The notes beneath the pieces were generated by a model, which was given only the letters and a program-made list of their open reading frames with translations, had not been told where the DNA came from and did no database searches. This document shows positions 38,253 through 47,305 of a stretch of 64,000 nt of DNA, in pieces. The position numbers and the translations under genes were made by a program. This DNA comes from Actinomycetota bacterium (GTDB lineage Bacteria > Actinomycetota > Actinomycetes > S36-B12 > CAIYMF01). Positions within the stretch are counted from its first letter, which is position 1. Each line of letters begins with the position of its first letter. The stretch covers positions 1 through 64,000 of the forward strand of contig JAIUOK010000017.1 of the NCBI GenBank assembly GCA_020161245.1. Reading direction: 5' to 3'.

Positions 38253-38852
38253 ATGTCGATCGTGAACCCCGGCTTCTTCGGGCGCCGGCGCGGCCCGTCC
38301 GACCGCATCCCGCCCGGGCAGTACGCCACCGAGGAGTTCCCGGTCCTGTCGGCCGGCCCCACGCCGAACATCCACCTCGATCGCTGGGCGTTCACCATCA
38401 CCACCGAGGCCGGCGTCGAGCACACGTGGTCGTGGGACGAGCTGCAGGCGCTCCCGCACGAGACGCCGACCGTCGACATCCACTGCGTGACGACGTGGTC
38501 GAAGCTCGACACGAGCTGGGAGGGCGTCAGCCTCGACGTCCTGCTCGAGGACGTCGAGACGGCCGCCGACTACGCGCTGGTGCACAGCTACGGCGGCTAC
38601 ACGACGAACCTTCCGCTCGACGACCTGCTCGAAGGCCAGGCGTGGGTCGTGTTCGGCTACGAGGGCGGGCCGCTGGCTCCCGAGCACGGCGGCCCTGCGC
38701 GGCTGCTGGTGCCGCACCTGTACTTCTGGAAGTCGGCCAAGTGGGTCCGCGGGATCCAGTTGCTGCTGCAGGACGAGCCGGGCTTCTGGGAGACCCTCGG
38801 CTACCACGAGTACGGCGACCCGTGGCGCGAGCAGCGCTACGCCGGCGACTGA
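38253..38852 (+). CDS. Sulfite-oxidase-like molybdopterin oxidoreductase
   Basis: 199 residues. Oxidoreductase Mo-pterin domain family (SUOX/YedY type). The cysteine ligand to Mo is in VDIHCVTTWS, and the GYTTNLPLDDLL and HLYFWKSAKWVRGI motifs follow. It lacks the haem and dimerisation domains of true sulfite oxidase and has no Tat signal, so it is probably cytosolic. First gene of a coupled operon: the next start overlaps its stop (TGATG), followed by a ferredoxin-reductase-like protein that is the likely electron partner. Substrate unknown. Confidence 0.92.
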   Translation: MSIVNPGFFGRRRGPSDRIPPGQYATEEFPVLSAGPTPNIHLDRWAFTITTEAGVEHTWSWDELQALPHETPTVDIHCVTTWSKLDTSWEGVSLDVLLEDVETAADYALVHSYGGYTTNLPLDDLLEGQAWVVFGYEGGPLAPEHGGPARLLVPHLYFWKSAKWVRGIQLLLQDEPGFWETLGYHEYGDPWREQRYAGD

Positions 38853-39568
38853 TGGTCCGCCGTCTCGCCTGGCTCGCCGGCCGCGTCGTCGAGGCACGGC
38901 ACGAGACCACCACCGCCCGGACTCTCGTGCTCGAGGTGCCGGGATGGCCGGGGCACCTGGCCGGCCAGCACATCGACGTGCGGCTCACGGCCGAGGACGG
39001 CTACCGCGCGATGCGTAGCTACTCGATCGCGACGCCGTCCGACGGCGACCGCGTCGCGATCACGGTGCAGCGCCTGCCCGACGGCGAGGTGTCGCCGTAC
39101 CTCGTCGACGGCGTCTCCGTCGGCGACCGGCTCGAGCTGCGCGGCCCGGTCGGCGGGTGGTTCGTGTGGGAGCCGTCGTCCCGGATCCCGGTGCTGCTCG
39201 TGGCCGGCGGCTCGGGCTCCGTGCCGCTGATCGCGATGCTGCGCGCGCGCATCGCCACCGGCAGCACGGCGCGCTTCCGGCTCATCTACTCCGCGCGCAC
39301 CCTCGCCGACGTCCTGCATGCCGACGAGCTCGCGGCCGCGCCGGAGGGCGTCGGCGTCGACCTCGTGCTCACGCGGGAGGAGTCGCCGTCCGGGCGGCCG
39401 GCAGGGCGGCTGCGGCTCGACGACCTCGGCCGGCCGCGCGGGCCGGTCGACGTGTACGTCTGCGGCCCGACCGGCTTCGTCGAGTCGGCCGCCACCATGC
39501 TCGTCACCCTCGGGTACGACGAGGCACGCATCAGGACCGAGCGCTTCGGCGGAGGAGGACGGCCGTGA
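38852..39568 (+). CDS. Ferredoxin-NAD(P)+ reductase-like flavoprotein
   Basis: 238 residues. FAD-binding FR-type domain (LAGQHIDVRL, then MRSYSIATPSD, the RxYS flavin motif) followed by the NAD domain (LLVAGGSGSVPLIAMLRAR ... VDVYVCGPTGFVESA). No iron-sulfur domain. The start overlaps the stop of the molybdo-enzyme and its own stop overlaps the DUF6510 gene, so these three are translated together. Likely transfers electrons between NAD(P)H and the Mo centre; direction is inference. Confidence 0.92.
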   Translation: MVRRLAWLAGRVVEARHETTTARTLVLEVPGWPGHLAGQHIDVRLTAEDGYRAMRSYSIATPSDGDRVAITVQRLPDGEVSPYLVDGVSVGDRLELRGPVGGWFVWEPSSRIPVLLVAGGSGSVPLIAMLRARIATGSTARFRLIYSARTLADVLHADELAAAPEGVGVDLVLTREESPSGRPAGRLRLDDLGRPRGPVDVYVCGPTGFVESAATMLVTLGYDEARIRTERFGGGGRP

Positions 39569-39837
39569 CCACTCAGCACGAGTACGTCGACGGCAACCGG
39601 CTGGCCGGGCCGCTGGCCGATGTGTTCGCCGTCGACATCACCGCGGCGTCGACGTCGTGCATCGGCTGCGGCAGGCGGTCGGTGGTCGCCCAGCTGCACG
39701 TGTACGTCGTGGGCGAGGGCTACGTCGCCCGCTGTCCCGGCTGCCAGGACCCCGTGCTGCGCTACGCCCGCACCTCGACGGGCGGCGTCCTCGACCTGCG
39801 CGGCACCCTGAGCCTGCAGGTGCCGCTGCCGGGCTGA
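39565..39837 (+). CDS. DUF6510 family small zinc protein
   Basis: 90 residues from the GTG at 39565, overlapping the reductase stop. It contains CIGCGRRS and CPGCQDP, two C-x2-C knuckles typical of a zinc ribbon, in the DUF6510 arrangement (LAGPLADVFAVDITAASTSCIGCG...). The constant linkage with the Mo oxidoreductase and reductase suggests an accessory or redox role, not shown directly. Confidence 0.85.
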   Translation: MTTQHEYVDGNRLAGPLADVFAVDITAASTSCIGCGRRSVVAQLHVYVVGEGYVARCPGCQDPVLRYARTSTGGVLDLRGTLSLQVPLPG

Positions 39838-39902
39838 GGACGTTCACCGGGCGTTCGCCCGGATGCTGCCGACGGGCCACCCGGCAGGGACAGCCTGAGG
39901 CC

Positions 39903-40238
39903 ATGGCCCGGCTCGGATGGATCACCGACCTCAGGGCGCCCGCGGCGGCTGCGGCCGGCACCGGGCTCCTCGCCCTCGCGCTCCCGCTGCCCGCGGGACT
40001 GCTCGACATCGCGGCCGCGGCTGCAGGCCTCGCGCTCGTCATCTGGGCGGGCGTCTCGCTGCGGCGCCAGTTCCGCGCGAGCCTCACCTGGTGCCCCGCG
40101 TGCCGGGGGACGGTCGCGCTGCGCGCCGGCTCCTGCCGCCACTGCGGCCAGGTGCTCCACGGCGCCCCGAGCCCCGCGCGCGACGGCGCCGCGCCGCTGA
40201 CGGCGGCCGGTCGCAGCCCGCTTACCCCGCTGCTCTAG
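39903..40238 (+). CDS. Small membrane protein with C-terminal zinc knuckle
   Basis: 111 residues. Two hydrophobic helices (about 12-33 and 35-50) are followed by CPACRGTVALRAGSCRHCGQVLHG, a C-x2-C...C-x2-C motif on the cytosolic side. It starts 65 bp after the DUF6510 gene on the same strand. No family recognised. The membrane topology is predicted from composition only. Confidence 0.7.
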   Translation: MARLGWITDLRAPAAAAAGTGLLALALPLPAGLLDIAAAAAGLALVIWAGVSLRRQFRASLTWCPACRGTVALRAGSCRHCGQVLHGAPSPARDGAAPLTAAGRSPLTPLL

Positions 40239-40269
40239 CGTCGTCCTCCGGCCCACCGGGACGGAGGAC

Positions 40270-41400
40270 ATGAGCACCAGCAGCAGTCCGCGCGAGCCAC
40301 GCGTGGTGATCGTCGACGTCGACCGGTTCGACAACTTCCGCGAGCTCGCGTCGGTCCTGCGCCGGCGCGGCATCGACGTCGTCCACCTGCGCCCCGCCTA
40401 CGTGTCGGCCGGCCGAGCCGCCCGGGCCCTCGACCGGCTCGCCGGGCCCACCGAGATCCTCCAGGGGCCGATCGGCTCCCCCGCCGCAGACCGCCAGATC
40501 GGGCGCCTGCTCGCCGCGCCCACGGTCGACGTCCACGCGCCCGAGCCCGTGCTGGCCGTGCTCGCCGACCTGCCGCAGTGGCGCGCCAACGCCGTGCTGG
40601 CGGCGAAGACCGCACCCGACCGGCCGCTGCCGCTGGCGTGCGACAAGTACGCCGTGGGGCAGGCAGCGGCGGCCGCGGGGGTGGCTGTGCCGGGGGCGAC
40701 GCTCGACCTCGCCGCGCCGACGGCCTTCCCCGTCGTGGTGAAGGGCCGGCTCGGTTCAGGGGGTTCCCAGGTCCGGATCGCCGACAGCCCCGAAGCGCTG
40801 GCGCGGTCCGTCGAGGAGCTCGGCGGTCCGGCGGCGGGCCTGTACCTCGAGGATTTCCACGGCGGCACGTCGCTGGGCACGGCCGGCGTGGCCCGGGGCG
40901 GCGAGGTGGTCACAGCGGTGGCGTACGAGCGCGCCGACAGCGCGGGAGATCCGCTGGGGCCGCCGGTCGGCGTCGCGATCATCGACGACCGCCGGTGCAT
41001 CGAGGCCGCGCGGCTGCTCGTCGAGGACCTCGGCTACACCGGGATCTTCTGCCTCAACTTCGTCCGCGACGACGACGGGGCGCCCCTGCTCATCGACGTC
41101 AACCTCCGGGTGTTCGGGACGTGGCTCTCGCACCAGGAGATGGGCGTGCCGCTCATCGAGTCGTACCTCTACGTCCTCGGTGCCGGGCCTCCCCCGCCGC
41201 CGTCGAGGGCCGTCGCCGGCACCGCGCGGGCGGCGACGCGCCTCGGCGGCTTCCGTGCCGGTGCTAGGCCGGCCCTGCAGGATGCCGCCACGAGCAGCGG
41301 CCTGGTGTGGTCGCGGATCCACCGGCTCGGGCCGGGTACGACGCTCGCCAGCCAGCTGCGTGTCGCCCAGGCAGCCCTGCGGGCCGCCCGCAGGCGGTGA
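40270..41400 (+). CDS. ATP-grasp domain protein (RimK-like)
   Basis: 376 residues. ATP-grasp fold: pre-ATP-grasp domain (VVIVDVDRFDNFRELASVLRRRGIDVVHLRP), then the central VVVKGRLGSGGSQVRIADS glycine-rich loop, LYLEDFHGGTSLG, and the metal/ATP site GIFCLNFVRDDDGAPLLIDVNLRVFGT. GGAGG precedes the ATG. Enzymes of this fold ligate a carboxylate to an amine or thiol; the substrate cannot be read here. The P-rich hinge (PPPPPS) near 305 leads to a helical tail. Confidence 0.85.
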   Translation: MSTSSSPREPRVVIVDVDRFDNFRELASVLRRRGIDVVHLRPAYVSAGRAARALDRLAGPTEILQGPIGSPAADRQIGRLLAAPTVDVHAPEPVLAVLADLPQWRANAVLAAKTAPDRPLPLACDKYAVGQAAAAAGVAVPGATLDLAAPTAFPVVVKGRLGSGGSQVRIADSPEALARSVEELGGPAAGLYLEDFHGGTSLGTAGVARGGEVVTAVAYERADSAGDPLGPPVGVAIIDDRRCIEAARLLVEDLGYTGIFCLNFVRDDDGAPLLIDVNLRVFGTWLSHQEMGVPLIESYLYVLGAGPPPPPSRAVAGTARAATRLGGFRAGARPALQDAATSSGLVWSRIHRLGPGTTLASQLRVAQAALRAARRR

Positions 41401-41489
41401 GGCGCTCAGCGCGGCGACACCGTCTGTTCACCCGCTCGTGAGCCCGCGCCTCTGGTCGCGGGAGGCACGGTGGCCCTAGGTTGCGGCGT

Positions 41490-41648
41490 ATGGCGTCACC
41501 GACCCCCCACGGCGGCGTGCAGCTCGAGCCTGCGCCCGAGCACTGCGCAACCCACCGCTGGACCGTCACCGCGACGGTCCGCGAGCTCGTCGTCCGCGAA
41601 TGCCGCTGCTGCGGCGCGCTCGCCGTCAGCGAGCAGACCCACTTCTAG
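41490..41648 (+). CDS. Small zinc-binding-like protein, 52 residues
   Basis: An ATG at 41490 opens 52 codons ending at TAG 41646-41648. The product has H-x-C (PEHCATH) and a CRCCG motif (VVRECRCCGAL), enough for a small zinc site, and ends EQTHF. It reads as coding (good third-position GC, no low complexity) but has no recognised family. The upstream ribosome site is weak, so the call is tentative. Confidence 0.45.
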   Translation: MASPTPHGGVQLEPAPEHCATHRWTVTATVRELVVRECRCCGALAVSEQTHF

Positions 41649-41671
41649 CCGCGGCGGGCCCCCGGACGGCG

Positions 41672-41947
41672 TCAGGCGCAGTCGCGGCAGACGTCGTCCT
41701 CCACGCGCAGCCGCTGGTGGAGCACCAGGTAGCAGCGCGTGCACCGGAACTCGTCGGCCTGCTGAGGCAGCACCGCGACGCTGAGGATCTCGTCGGAGAG
41801 GTCGGCGCCGGGCAGCTCGAGGTCGCTCAGGAGCTCCGTCTCGTCGGTCGGACGCGGGGCGGGCACCGCCACCAGCGTGCGGACGAGCTGCTCCTGCTCC
41901 TCCTTGACTGCCTCGACGTCACGGCGGACGTCGTAGTCGACAGACAT
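41672..41947 (-). CDS. DUF4193 family protein
   Basis: 91 residues from the ATG at 41947 (MSVDYDVRRDVEAVKEEQEQLVRTLVAV). The middle has ELPGADLSDEILSVAVLPQQADEF and the end CTRCYLVLHQRLRVEDDVCRDC, with two C-x2-C pairs, exactly the DUF4193 pattern of actinobacteria. Function unknown; probably a small zinc protein. It follows the phosphatase on the same strand after 159 bp. Confidence 0.92.
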   Translation of the reverse strand: MSVDYDVRRDVEAVKEEQEQLVRTLVAVPAPRPTDETELLSDLELPGADLSDEILSVAVLPQQADEFRCTRCYLVLHQRLRVEDDVCRDCA

Positions 41948-42106
41948 GCGATCACCCCGTCGTTCTCGTTGGTCGTGCCTGGATGGGTCTCTGCGGTCGT
42001 GCTGCGGTGCTGCTGCCCCGGCGGGGCGCCGGGACTCCCCGGGCACCCTCCGTACCGGTCAACGACGAACGACCCGGGCTGGAAGTGCCCGGGCACGGCG
42101 AGCCGG

Positions 42107-42883
42107 TCATCCGGCGCGCTCCAGCCGCGACGCCCGCAGCGCGTCCTCGCCGCGCAGCCGGGCGGCCAGCAGGGACACGGTCTCCGAGTCGGCGCCGTGG
42201 TCGAGCAGCCAGTGGCGGGCGCCGCCCCGGGCGCGCAGGCGGTCGAGGAAGAGGCGCATGGCGTCGGCGGAGGGCACCTGCGCGTCCCAGTCGGGCTCGG
42301 CCAGGTGCGCATAGGCAGGGCGCCGGCCCAGCTGCTCGATCACCGGCCGCATCCGGTCGACGGTCAGCATGTGGTCGGCCACCACCTGCTCGTCGTCGGC
42401 GCCGGCCAGCTTGAGCAGCAGCGCGCTCACCACCCCGGTGCGGTCCTTGCCCACGGCGCAGTGCACATAGAGGGCCGACGTCGACCAGGCGGTGCGGGCC
42501 AGCGCGTCGGCGAGCCGGAACGACCCGTTGTCGAGGTACTCGGAGTACCGGTCGGACAGCCGCAGCACGTCGCGGTCGCGCCCCACCGGATCGGCGGCGA
42601 TGTCGGACCCGGCGAGCGGCACCTGCTCGTGCAGCACGTCGTTGCGCTGGTAGGCCTGGGCGAGGACGCCGTCGCCATCGAGCGCGCGCTCGTCCGGCTC
42701 GCGCAGGTCGAGCACATGGCGGACGCCGAGCGCCCTCAGCTGATGGCCGCCCTCCAGCGTCAGGTGCACGACCGTCTCGCCCCGCAGCACCACGCCGCGC
42801 GCCGTGACGCCGTCGCGGACCGGCACGCCCCCCAGATCGCGGGCGTTGTGCAGGCCCTCGATCGCGATCCACCTCGTGGTCAT
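42107..42883 (-). CDS. Tyrosine/dual-specificity protein phosphatase
   Basis: 258 residues from the ATG at 42883. Y_phosphatase3-type (MptpB-like) enzyme: N-terminal NARDLGGVPVRDG, the aspartate-bearing LDLREPDE segment, and the catalytic P-loop HCAVGKDRTG (C-x5-R). No signal peptide in this reading. Homologues include mycobacterial PtpB; whether it acts on phosphotyrosine or phosphoinositide is unknown. The next 667 bp upstream (42884-43550) contain no supported gene, only the start region of the hydroxylase operon. Confidence 0.9.
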   Translation of the reverse strand: MTTRWIAIEGLHNARDLGGVPVRDGVTARGVVLRGETVVHLTLEGGHQLRALGVRHVLDLREPDERALDGDGVLAQAYQRNDVLHEQVPLAGSDIAADPVGRDRDVLRLSDRYSEYLDNGSFRLADALARTAWSTSALYVHCAVGKDRTGVVSALLLKLAGADDEQVVADHMLTVDRMRPVIEQLGRRPAYAHLAEPDWDAQVPSADAMRLFLDRLRARGGARHWLLDHGADSETVSLLAARLRGEDALRASRLERAG

Positions 42884-43550
42884 GCTCCGACGGTGCGCGA
42901 CGACGTCGTGCACGCCGGGAGCGCCAGCCGAACGTCGTGCGAACGTCCGGCGTACGTCCGGTGCCGCCGGGCTGGCGCGTCACCCGGACGGAGCAGCGAC
43001 GGCGTCGGACGTGGCGCCGACGTCCTGGAGAGACGCATGTGGGTGAGCCGCGGAGGAGGTGCGCGATGGGCCGGCACGAGCCGGGCTCTGCGCCCGCATG
43101 GCTGTGCTTCCCGCCCCCGTCTGGCCCGGCGGTCGCGCTGGGCCCTAGCGGGGCCGACCTCGTCACCGTGCCCCCAGCGCCTCACGAGCTGGTGACGATC
43201 CCGCCCGCGGCCTCCGCGCACGTGCTGGGCGTCGTCCCAGGTGCGGTGCCCGAAGGCCTGGGAGGGCGCCGGGCCCGCCGCCTGGCAGCCGAGGCCGCGC
43301 CGTCCGGCCGGCACGCCCGCTCGGCGTAGTCCGGGGCCACGCGTCCCGCACAGCGGGCAGGCAGCGTCCGCATGAACGGCTCGACCCGCCCTCTGCGTCC
43401 GCATCTGCGCCTGTCCCCCCAACGCATGCTCACGAGTCCCTCGAAGTGCCGCACGTCACATCCGCTCCGGGCTACGTTCCCGCGCACAGGCGACGGCCGT
43501 CCGGGAGGCCGCCGGCGCCGCATCACGCTCCAACCCAGGAGGAGTACTCG
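42884..43550. other. Intergenic region upstream of the CoxS-type operon
   Basis: 667 bp between the divergent phosphatase and the Mo-hydroxylase operon. An open frame from 43065 to 43329 (88 codons, P/A-rich) has no recognisable similarity and no clear ribosome site, and I do not call it. AGGAGG at 43538-43543 is the ribosome site of the CoxS-type gene. No operator, repeat or RNA was recognised. Confidence 0.5.
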
Positions 43551-44027
43551 ATGACCCATATCGACGTGACGGTCGACGGGATTACCAGGCACGGCGACGT
43601 CGAGCCCCGACGTCTGCTCGTCCACTGGCTGCGGGAGGACCTCGGCCTCGTCGGCACGACGGTCGGCTGCGACACCTCGAACTGCGGGGCCTGCACGGTC
43701 CTGGTCGACGGCCGCAGCGTGAAGTCCTGCAACATGCTCGCCGTCCAGGCGGACGGCCACGAGATCACCACGATCCAGGGCCTGGCCGACGGCGACGAGT
43801 GGCACCCGGTCCAGAAGGCCTTCAAGGAGTGCCACGGCCTGCAGTGCGGCTACTGCACGCCCGGCATGGTGATGGCCTCGGTCGACCTGCTGTCGGAGAA
43901 CCCCGACCCGACGGAGGAGGAGATCCGCAACGGGCTCGAGGGCAACCTCTGCCGCTGCACGGGCTACCACAACATCGTCAAGGCGGTCGCGACGGCCGCC
44001 GCGGAGATGAAGGGGGCGTCGGCATGA
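43551..44027 (+). CDS. [2Fe-2S] small subunit of Mo-hydroxylase (CoxS-like)
   Basis: 158 residues. Plant-type ferredoxin domain C-x5-C-x2-C ([10 protein letters not shown]) with a later Cys (VKSC), then the C-terminal four-helix [2Fe-2S] domain CGYC...CRC ([24 protein letters not shown]). It passes electrons from the Mo site of the large subunit to FAD. AGGAGG lies 8 bp before the ATG. Its stop overlaps the large-subunit start (ATGA). Confidence 0.95.
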   Translation: MTHIDVTVDGITRHGDVEPRRLLVHWLREDLGLVGTTVGCDTSNCGACTVLVDGRSVKSCNMLAVQADGHEITTIQGLADGDEWHPVQKAFKECHGLQCGYCTPGMVMASVDLLSENPDPTEEEIRNGLEGNLCRCTGYHNIVKAVATAAAEMKGASA

Positions 44028-46399
44028 CCGCCACGATCGAGCCCCAGACCGGCGCCATCGGCCGGCCCATCAAGCGCAAGGAGGACGCCCGCCTCCTCAC
44101 TGGCAAGACCAACTGGGTCGACAACATCCAGCTGCCGGGCACCCTCTACGTCCACTACGTCCGCAGCTCCGTGGCGCACGCGCGCATCGTGCGCGTCGAC
44201 ACCACCGCGGCGAAGGCTGCCGACGGCGTCGTCGCGGTCTACACCGGCGCCGACTTCCCGGAGCAGGCCGGCTCGACCTGCGTCTGGCCCGTCACCGACG
44301 ACATCAAGATGAGCCACTACCCCGCGATCTGCACGGACAAGGTGCTCTACGCGGGCGACGTCGTGGCCGTCGTGGTCGCGACCGACAAGTACCTGGCCGC
44401 CGACGCCGGCGACCTCGTCGACGTCGACCTCGAGCCGCTGCCGGCCGTCGTCGACATGGAGGAGGCGCTCAAGGACGGCGCCCCGCTCGTCCACGAGGGC
44501 TTCGGCACCAACCACTGCTACACCGCGACGATGCCGTGCGGCGACTACGCGGCGGCCAAGGCCAAGGCCGACGTCGTGGTCAAGCGCCGCTTCATCAACC
44601 AGCGCCTGATCCCCAACACGATGGAGCCCCGCGCAGTCGTGGCGGCGCCGAGCGTGGGCATGGCCGACGAGATCGCGGTCTGGACCTCGACCCAGATCCC
44701 CCACGTCCTGCGCGTGGTGCTCGCCCTGCTCACCGGAGTCCCCGAGAACAACATCCGCGTCATCGCCCCCGACGTCGGCGGCGGTTTCGGCGTCAAGCTG
44801 CAGATCTACCGCGAGGAGGTGCTCGGGCTCCTGCTCGCCAAGAAGCTCGGCCGTCCGGTGAAGTGGGTCGAGACGCGCAGCGAGCACATGGTCGCCTCGC
44901 ACCACGGCCGCGACCAGATCCAGGACATCGAGATCGCCGCCACGAGCGACGGCACGATCCTCGGCGTCGACGTGAAGCTGCTGGCCGACATGGGCGCCTA
45001 CCTGCAGATCATCACGCCCGGCACGCCCCTGCTCGGCATGTTCATGTACTCGGGCATCTACAAGATGGAGGCGCTCAACTTCGAGTGCACCGGCGTCTAC
45101 ACCAACAAGACGCCGACCGACGCGTACCGCGGCGCCGGGCGCCCGGAGGCGACGTTCGCCATCGAGCGCATCGTCGACGAGCTCGCCGCCGAGCTCGGTA
45201 TGGAGCCGATGGAGCTGCGCAAGAAGAACTGGATCAAGCACGAGGAGTTCCCCTACACGCAGATCGCCGGCCTCACCTACGACACCGGCAACTACGAGGC
45301 CGCCACCGCGCGCGCCATGGAGCTCTTCGGCTACGACGAGCTGCGGGCCGAGCAGAAGGCCCGCCGCGAGTCCGGCGACAAGGTCCAGCTCGGACTCGGC
45401 ATCTCGACGTTCACCGAGATGTGCGGCCTCGCCCCTTCGCGGACCCTCGGCGCCCTCAAGTACGCCGCGGGCGGCTGGGAGCACTGCACGATCCGCGCGC
45501 TGCCCACCGGGAAGATCGAGCTGATCACCGGTACCTCGCCGCACGGCCAGGGGCACGAGACGGCCTGGAGCCAGATCGCCAGCGACATCATCGGCGTGCC
45601 GGTGGAGGACATCGAGGTCGTCCACGGCGACACCGGCCGGGCGCCGCTCGGCATGGACACCTACGGCTCGCGCTCGCTGGCCGTCGGCGGCCAGGCCATC
45701 AAGGTGGCCGGCGAACGGCTCGTCGAGAAGGCCAAGCTCATCGCCGCCCACCAGCTCGAGGTCAGCCCGGACGACATCGAGTTCAAGGAGGGCGTCTACT
45801 CCGTCAAGGGCGACCCCGAGAAGCACAAGACGCTCGGGGAGATCTCGTGGGCGGCGTTCGCCGCGCACAACGTCCCGGACGGCGTCGAGCCCACGCTGTC
45901 GGGCGAGGCCACGGTCGATCCGCAGGACTTCTCCTACCCCCACGGCACGCACCTCGCGGCCATGGAGGTCGACACCGAGACCGGCAAGGTGACGCTGCGC
46001 AAGTACGTGGCCGTCGACGACTGCGGCGTGCAGGTCAACCCGCTCATCGTCGAGGGCCAGGTGCACGGCGGCCTCGCCCAGGGCATCGCTCAGGCCCTCT
46101 ACGAGGGCGCTCTCTACGACGCGGACGGCAACCTGCTGACCGGGTCCATGGGCGACTACCTGCTCCCGAGCGCGGCCGACCTGCCGTCGTTCATCACCGA
46201 CCGGACGGTCACGCCGTCCACGACGCATCCGTTGGGCACCAAGGGGATCGGCGAGGCCGGCGCGATCGCGTCGACCCCCGCGATCATCAACGGCATCGTC
46301 GACGCGCTGCGCCCCCTGGGCGTCAACGACGTCTTCATGCCGGCCAGCCCGCAGAACGTGTGGCGCGCCATCCAGGCCGCCCAGGGAGGTGCCGCGTGA
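44024..46399 (+). CDS. Mo-binding large subunit, form II CO-dehydrogenase-like
   Basis: 791 residues. Xanthine oxidase-family molybdopterin subunit (aldehyde oxidase/CoxL fold). The diagnostic active-site loop reads [10 protein letters not shown] at about 367-376, the form II signature, not the AYxCSFR of true form I CO dehydrogenases. The catalytic Glu lies in [10 protein letters not shown] near 743. Other cofactor motifs: [31 protein letters not shown]. No signal peptide. Gene order small-large-medium is typical of form II clusters. CO as substrate is unproven; a purine or aldehyde substrate is equally possible. Confidence 0.93.
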   Translation: MTATIEPQTGAIGRPIKRKEDARLLTGKTNWVDNIQLPGTLYVHYVRSSVAHARIVRVDTTAAKAADGVVAVYTGADFPEQAGSTCVWPVTDDIKMSHYPAICTDKVLYAGDVVAVVVATDKYLAADAGDLVDVDLEPLPAVVDMEEALKDGAPLVHEGFGTNHCYTATMPCGDYAAAKAKADVVVKRRFINQRLIPNTMEPRAVVAAPSVGMADEIAVWTSTQIPHVLRVVLALLTGVPENNIRVIAPDVGGGFGVKLQIYREEVLGLLLAKKLGRPVKWVETRSEHMVASHHGRDQIQDIEIAATSDGTILGVDVKLLADMGAYLQIITPGTPLLGMFMYSGIYKMEALNFECTGVYTNKTPTDAYRGAGRPEATFAIERIVDELAAELGMEPMELRKKNWIKHEEFPYTQIAGLTYDTGNYEAATARAMELFGYDELRAEQKARRESGDKVQLGLGISTFTEMCGLAPSRTLGALKYAAGGWEHCTIRALPTGKIELITGTSPHGQGHETAWSQIASDIIGVPVEDIEVVHGDTGRAPLGMDTYGSRSLAVGGQAIKVAGERLVEKAKLIAAHQLEVSPDDIEFKEGVYSVKGDPEKHKTLGEISWAAFAAHNVPDGVEPTLSGEATVDPQDFSYPHGTHLAAMEVDTETGKVTLRKYVAVDDCGVQVNPLIVEGQVHGGLAQGIAQALYEGALYDADGNLLTGSMGDYLLPSAADLPSFITDRTVTPSTTHPLGTKGIGEAGAIASTPAIINGIVDALRPLGVNDVFMPASPQNVWRAIQAAQGGAA

Positions 46400-47250
46400 T
46401 CCCCTCGACCTTCGACTACGTCAAGGCCGGCTCGGTCGACGAGGCCGTCGCCGCTCTCGCGGAGGCGGGAGACGACGCCAAGGTGCTCGGCGGCGGGCAG
46501 TCGCTGCTGCCGGTGCTCCGGCTGCGGCTCAACGCGCCGACGGTGATCGTCGACGTCTCCGGCGTCGACGAGATGCGCACGGTCGCCGACGAGGGCGGAT
46601 CGTTGCTCATCGGGGCGGCCGTCACCACCTACGAGGTCATGCACCACGACGCGATCAAGGCCTCGGTGCCGCTGCTCGCGCAGGCTGCGGGACTCGTGGC
46701 CGACCCGGCAATCCGCCACCGCGGGACGTTCGGCGGCTCGTGCGCCCACGCCGACCCGGCGGGCGACCTGCCCACGGTGGCGCGGGCACTCGACGCCGAG
46801 TTCGTCATCGCCGGGCCCGGCGGACGGCGGACGGTCGGTGCCTCGGGGTTCTTCGTCGACTACTTCACCACCGCGGTGCAGCCCGACGAGGTGCTCGTGG
46901 CCGTGCGCGTACCCAAGCTCGACGGCTGGGGCGCGCACTACGAGAAGTTCCACCGCACCGCCCAGGCGTGGGCCATCGTCGGCGTGGCGGCGGCCGTGAA
47001 GGTCGAGGGCGGCACCATCACCGGCGCGCGCGTGGCGCTGACCAACATGGGCCCGTCGCCCGTGCGTGCGTCGTCGGTCGAGTCCGCGCTCGTCGGCGGC
47101 CCGGCCACCCAGGAGGCGATCTCGGCGGCGGCGCAGAGCGCGGCCGACGGCACCTCTCCCACCAGCGACACCCACGCTCAGGCCGACTTCCGCGAGCACC
47201 TCGCCCGCGTGCTGACGGCCCGTGCGGTCGCGAAGGCGGCCGGCATCTAG
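46396..47250 (+). CDS. FAD-binding medium subunit of Mo-hydroxylase (CoxM-like)
   Basis: 284 residues from the GTG at 46396, overlapping the large-subunit stop. FAD-binding PCMH-type motifs: AKVLGGGQSLLPVLRLRL and the second FAD loop RHRGTFGGSCAHADPAGDLP; the CO-dehydrogenase flavoprotein C-terminal domain follows. It takes electrons from the small subunit and passes them to an acceptor such as quinone or O2. Together the three genes encode one (LMS)2 enzyme. Confidence 0.95.
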   Translation: MIPSTFDYVKAGSVDEAVAALAEAGDDAKVLGGGQSLLPVLRLRLNAPTVIVDVSGVDEMRTVADEGGSLLIGAAVTTYEVMHHDAIKASVPLLAQAAGLVADPAIRHRGTFGGSCAHADPAGDLPTVARALDAEFVIAGPGGRRTVGASGFFVDYFTTAVQPDEVLVAVRVPKLDGWGAHYEKFHRTAQAWAIVGVAAAVKVEGGTITGARVALTNMGPSPVRASSVESALVGGPATQEAISAAAQSAADGTSPTSDTHAQADFREHLARVLTARAVAKAAGI

Positions 47251-47263
47251 CCGCCCGCAGCAC

Positions 47264-47299
47264 CGACGGCCCCCTGTCCCTCCCGGCAGGGGGCCGTCG
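47264..47299. terminator. Bidirectional terminator between cox-like and mod operons
   Basis: Perfect 13-bp stem CGACGGCCCCCTG / CAGGGGGCCGTCG with a 10-nt loop, 13 bp after the stop of the CoxM-like gene and 6 bp before the stop of the convergent ModC gene. Confidence 0.85.
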
Positions 47300-47305
47300 C
47301 ACGTC

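Noticed and set aside
43065-43329. 88-codon ORF before the CoxS-like gene
   Set aside because: No similarity, P/A-rich, no convincing ribosome site; left as intergenic.
44024-46399. Calling the hydroxylase a true (form I) CO dehydrogenase
   Set aside because: The active-site loop is AYRGAGR, not AYxCSFR, so CO oxidation cannot be asserted from sequence.
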